Assembly (NCBI GenBank): GCA_963842505.1
Contig: CAWJGZ010000003.1
Location: 1 to 64,000, forward strand
Direction: 5' to 3'
DNA: 64,000 nt
From: PALSA-129 sp963842505
GTDB taxonomy: Bacteria; Acidobacteriota; Terriglobia; Bryobacterales; Bryobacteraceae
Positions 62,359 to 64,000 of this stretch are shown in pieces. Under the pieces are notes generated by a model, which saw nothing but the letters and a program-made list of their open reading frames with translations, was not told where the DNA came from and searched no databases. A program made the translations under genes and the position numbers. How positions within the stretch are numbered: position 1 is the first letter of the stretch; each line of letters opens with the position of its first letter.

Positions 62359-63603
62359 TCAATCGATCGCCTTGCGTTGCCGCAGAATCTCTTCCAGCCC
62401 CGATCCTTCCGGCGACACCTCGAAGGGCGCGCCCGCGGCCGCGCGCGCCGATTGCACATCCTTCAGCCCGTTGCCTGTGATCAGCGCCACCGCCGTGGCG
62501 CGCCGCCCCACAATACCCTCTGCGACGGCGCGCCGTAATCCCGCTACCGCCGTCGCCGCCGCCGGCTCCGCGAAGATGCCCGCCAGCCGCCCGGTATATC
62601 GCATCGCGTCCAGAATCTCGTCGTCGCTCACGTTGATCATCGCGCCGCCGGCTTCCTTCACCGCCATCACGGCCTTCTTCCAATTGCGCGGCACTCCCAC
62701 CGCAATGCTGTCCGCGATGGTGTGCGGTTCCACCACTTCCAGTGGACCGCCGCTCCGGAAGCAGGCCGTCACCGGCGCCGCGCCCGCCGCCTGCACGCCC
62801 AGAATCCGCGGCGTGCGCCCCATCAGCCCCAATGTGCGCAGCTCCCGCAATCCCTTCCACACTCCCGCGATGGTGCACCCATCGCCCACCGACACAGCCA
62901 CCCAATCCGGCGCTTCCCATCCAAGCTGCTCGCCGATCTCCAGGCCGGCGGTCTTCTTGCCTTCCACCAGGTAAGGATTGATCGCGCTGTTGCGGTTGTA
63001 CCACCCCCATCTCTCGCACGATTTCTGGCACAACTGAAACGCTTGCTCGTAGCTGCCCCGCACGCGCAGCACCGTCGCGCCGAAAATCAGTAACTGCGTA
63101 ACTTTCGGTTCCGGCGCCCGCTCCGGCACAAAGATCACGCTGCGGATCCCCATTGAGGCCGCCATCCCCGCGCACGACGATGCCGCGTTTCCCGTGCTCG
63201 CGCAAGCGATAATCGTCTTCCGCTTCTCGCGCGCTTTCACCACGCCGACCGAGCTCGCCCGGTCCTTCAGCGATCCTGTGGCGTTGCGCCCATCGTCTTT
63301 CAGGAACAGCTTGCCGATCCCCAGATGCCGTCCCAGCGCCGGCGCCGCCGTCAAAGGCGTCCACCCTACCGAGACGTCCGGCACTGCCGCATCCGCGCGC
63401 ACCGGCAGCAACTCGCGATATCTCCAGTGCGAATACTCGCGCCGCGCCGCCAGGCTCCGCCGCGTGAGCGTCCGCGCAATGGTCCGATAGTCGTACTCGA
63501 CATCCAGAATCCCGGTGATCCCGCATCGCGGGCAGGTATACGCCACCCTGGTCGAATAGAGCCTGCCGCAAAACACGCACCGCAGACCGCTGATCAGTCC
63601 CAT
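62359..63603 (-). CDS. threonine synthase-like PLP enzyme with zinc ribbon
   Basis: 414 aa from the ATG at 63603 with CAGGAG six bases upstream; a TTG at 63609 is worse placed. N-terminal zinc ribbon CVFCGRLYSTRVAYTCPRCG (about 8-27), then fold-type II PLP domain with Lys in NATGSLKDRASSVGVVKA and CASTGNAASSCAGMAASMG. Resembles threonine synthase and the diaminopropionate-/threonine-ammonia-lyase groups. First gene of the operon; whether it serves threonine synthesis or breakdown of a purine-derived amino acid is open. Confidence 0.88.
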   Translation of the reverse strand: MGLISGLRCVFCGRLYSTRVAYTCPRCGITGILDVEYDYRTIARTLTRRSLAARREYSHWRYRELLPVRADAAVPDVSVGWTPLTAAPALGRHLGIGKLFLKDDGRNATGSLKDRASSVGVVKAREKRKTIIACASTGNAASSCAGMAASMGIRSVIFVPERAPEPKVTQLLIFGATVLRVRGSYEQAFQLCQKSCERWGWYNRNSAINPYLVEGKKTAGLEIGEQLGWEAPDWVAVSVGDGCTIAGVWKGLRELRTLGLMGRTPRILGVQAAGAAPVTACFRSGGPLEVVEPHTIADSIAVGVPRNWKKAVMAVKEAGGAMINVSDDEILDAMRYTGRLAGIFAEPAAATAVAGLRRAVAEGIVGRRATAVALITGNGLKDVQSARAAAGAPFEVSPEGSGLEEILRQRKAID

Positions 63604-63753
63604 TCGCAACTCCTGGACCTTAATCCTATCAGGCGGCTCTGCGCGCGGTGGCGCAGGCGGTGCCGCCTGCGCTTCGCGACCTCTTCACGGCTTCTGGCGC
63701 TCGCAATCCTGCGCCGTGGACGGGCGTCATGCAGTCTTGAGCCGTGTACGCTC

Positions 63754-64000
63754 TTACGGGAATGACGTCGGGAAGCTGCTGCCGGAATCGTCGCGGAATG
63801 GCAGCTCCAGGCCGGAACGCGCGTAGATCTGGAAAGATCGGTCCGTGTAAACAAGCTTCCAACCCGCGCCCGGCAGCAATTTCGCCACGGGCGCATGGCT
63901 GGGCGTCAGAACCAGGTCGGTGGGATACTTCGCCAGGGTCTGCCGCCAGTCGGCCTCGGCTTGGTAGAAGCGGAAGCTCTCATCCACCACCGCCGGTAGG
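63754..64000 (-). CDS. C-terminus of a probable membrane glycosyltransferase (runs off the right edge)
   Basis: Leftward open frame to the window edge, stop at 63756-63754. VVDESFRFYQAEADWRQTLA, LPGAGWKLVYTDRSFQIYAR resembles the soluble C-terminal end of polytopic GT39/ArnT-like proteins, in which PxWxLVYxDxxAxxYxR is common. The membrane part and start are outside the window, so family assignment is tentative. Confidence 0.5.
   Translation of the reverse strand, partial: LPAVVDESFRFYQAEADWRQTLAKYPTDLVLTPSHAPVAKLLPGAGWKLVYTDRSFQIYARSGLELPFRDDSGSSFPTSFP

Overview
The window looks like a high-GC Acidobacteriota chromosome, most likely Bryobacterales/Solibacter-like. This is inferred from content: an Oar-type TonB-dependent receptor with an N-terminal carboxypeptidase-regulatory domain beside GH27 enzymes, secreted beta-propeller (sortilin/VPS10-like) and PIG-L proteins, a TrpE-TrpG fusion, and many TTG/GTG starts. 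No 16S or marker phylogeny was possible.

Layout. (1) 1-3.9 kb is accessory DNA. It holds a truncated DUF3489 gene and two decayed DUF3489 copies in a 434-bp tandem duplication, each with a 19-bp palindrome and its own array of about 11-bp repeats. A tyrosine recombinase, a frameshifted helicase remnant and a 5' stump of galE follow. (2) 3.9-15.5 kb is an alpha-galactoside locus. A LacI regulator, a GH27 enzyme and galK run leftward; a TonB receptor, a second GH27, a sodium:solute symporter and a small membrane protein run rightward. A consensus promoter with a LacI-type operator lies between them. galE, the expected next gene after galK, is broken at the accessory boundary. (3) 15.5-19.3 kb is a decayed island next to the 3' end of a tRNA-Glu(CTC): a group II intron domain-V-like hairpin, a frameshifted M50 protease, a membrane coiled-coil protein and a frameshifted nuclease-like gene. 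(4) 19.4-49.2 kb is mostly core: a TPR/MFS/glycosyltransferase operon, PIG-L protein, orphan nuoB, trpE(G), a beta-propeller phosphoesterase, Ppx/GppA with two half-CHAD proteins, iscS-mnmA, a SAM hydrolase, cutA-HAD-degenerate sensor kinase, alcohol dehydrogenase, a BNR-propeller protein and a phosphohexomutase. Two HicAB modules are present; in both the HicA toxin is inactivated while HicB is open. Two kinds of intergenic repeat occur: a roughly 180-200 bp element with terminal inverted repeats, and a REP-like palindrome.

(5) 49.2-63.6 kb is the most interesting region: eleven closely packed leftward genes, most overlapping by 4-8 nt. They encode a threonine-synthase-like PLP enzyme, an 8-oxoguanine-deaminase-like amidohydrolase, the three subunits of a molybdenum hydroxylase (FAD, 2Fe-2S, Mo), a YgeY-type hydrolase, a short YgfK-type Fe-S oxidoreductase, a YgeW-type carbamoyltransferase, carbamate kinase, SsnA and a second PLP enzyme. 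This matches the gene set around E. coli ygeW-ygeY-yqeA-ygfK-ssnA-xdhD, linked in gut bacteria to anaerobic purine/urate breakdown with ATP formed through carbamoyl phosphate. Here it lacks hyuA and an obvious ygeX, and its YgfK lacks the pyridine-nucleotide/flavin domain. The right edge holds the C-terminus of a probable membrane glycosyltransferase.
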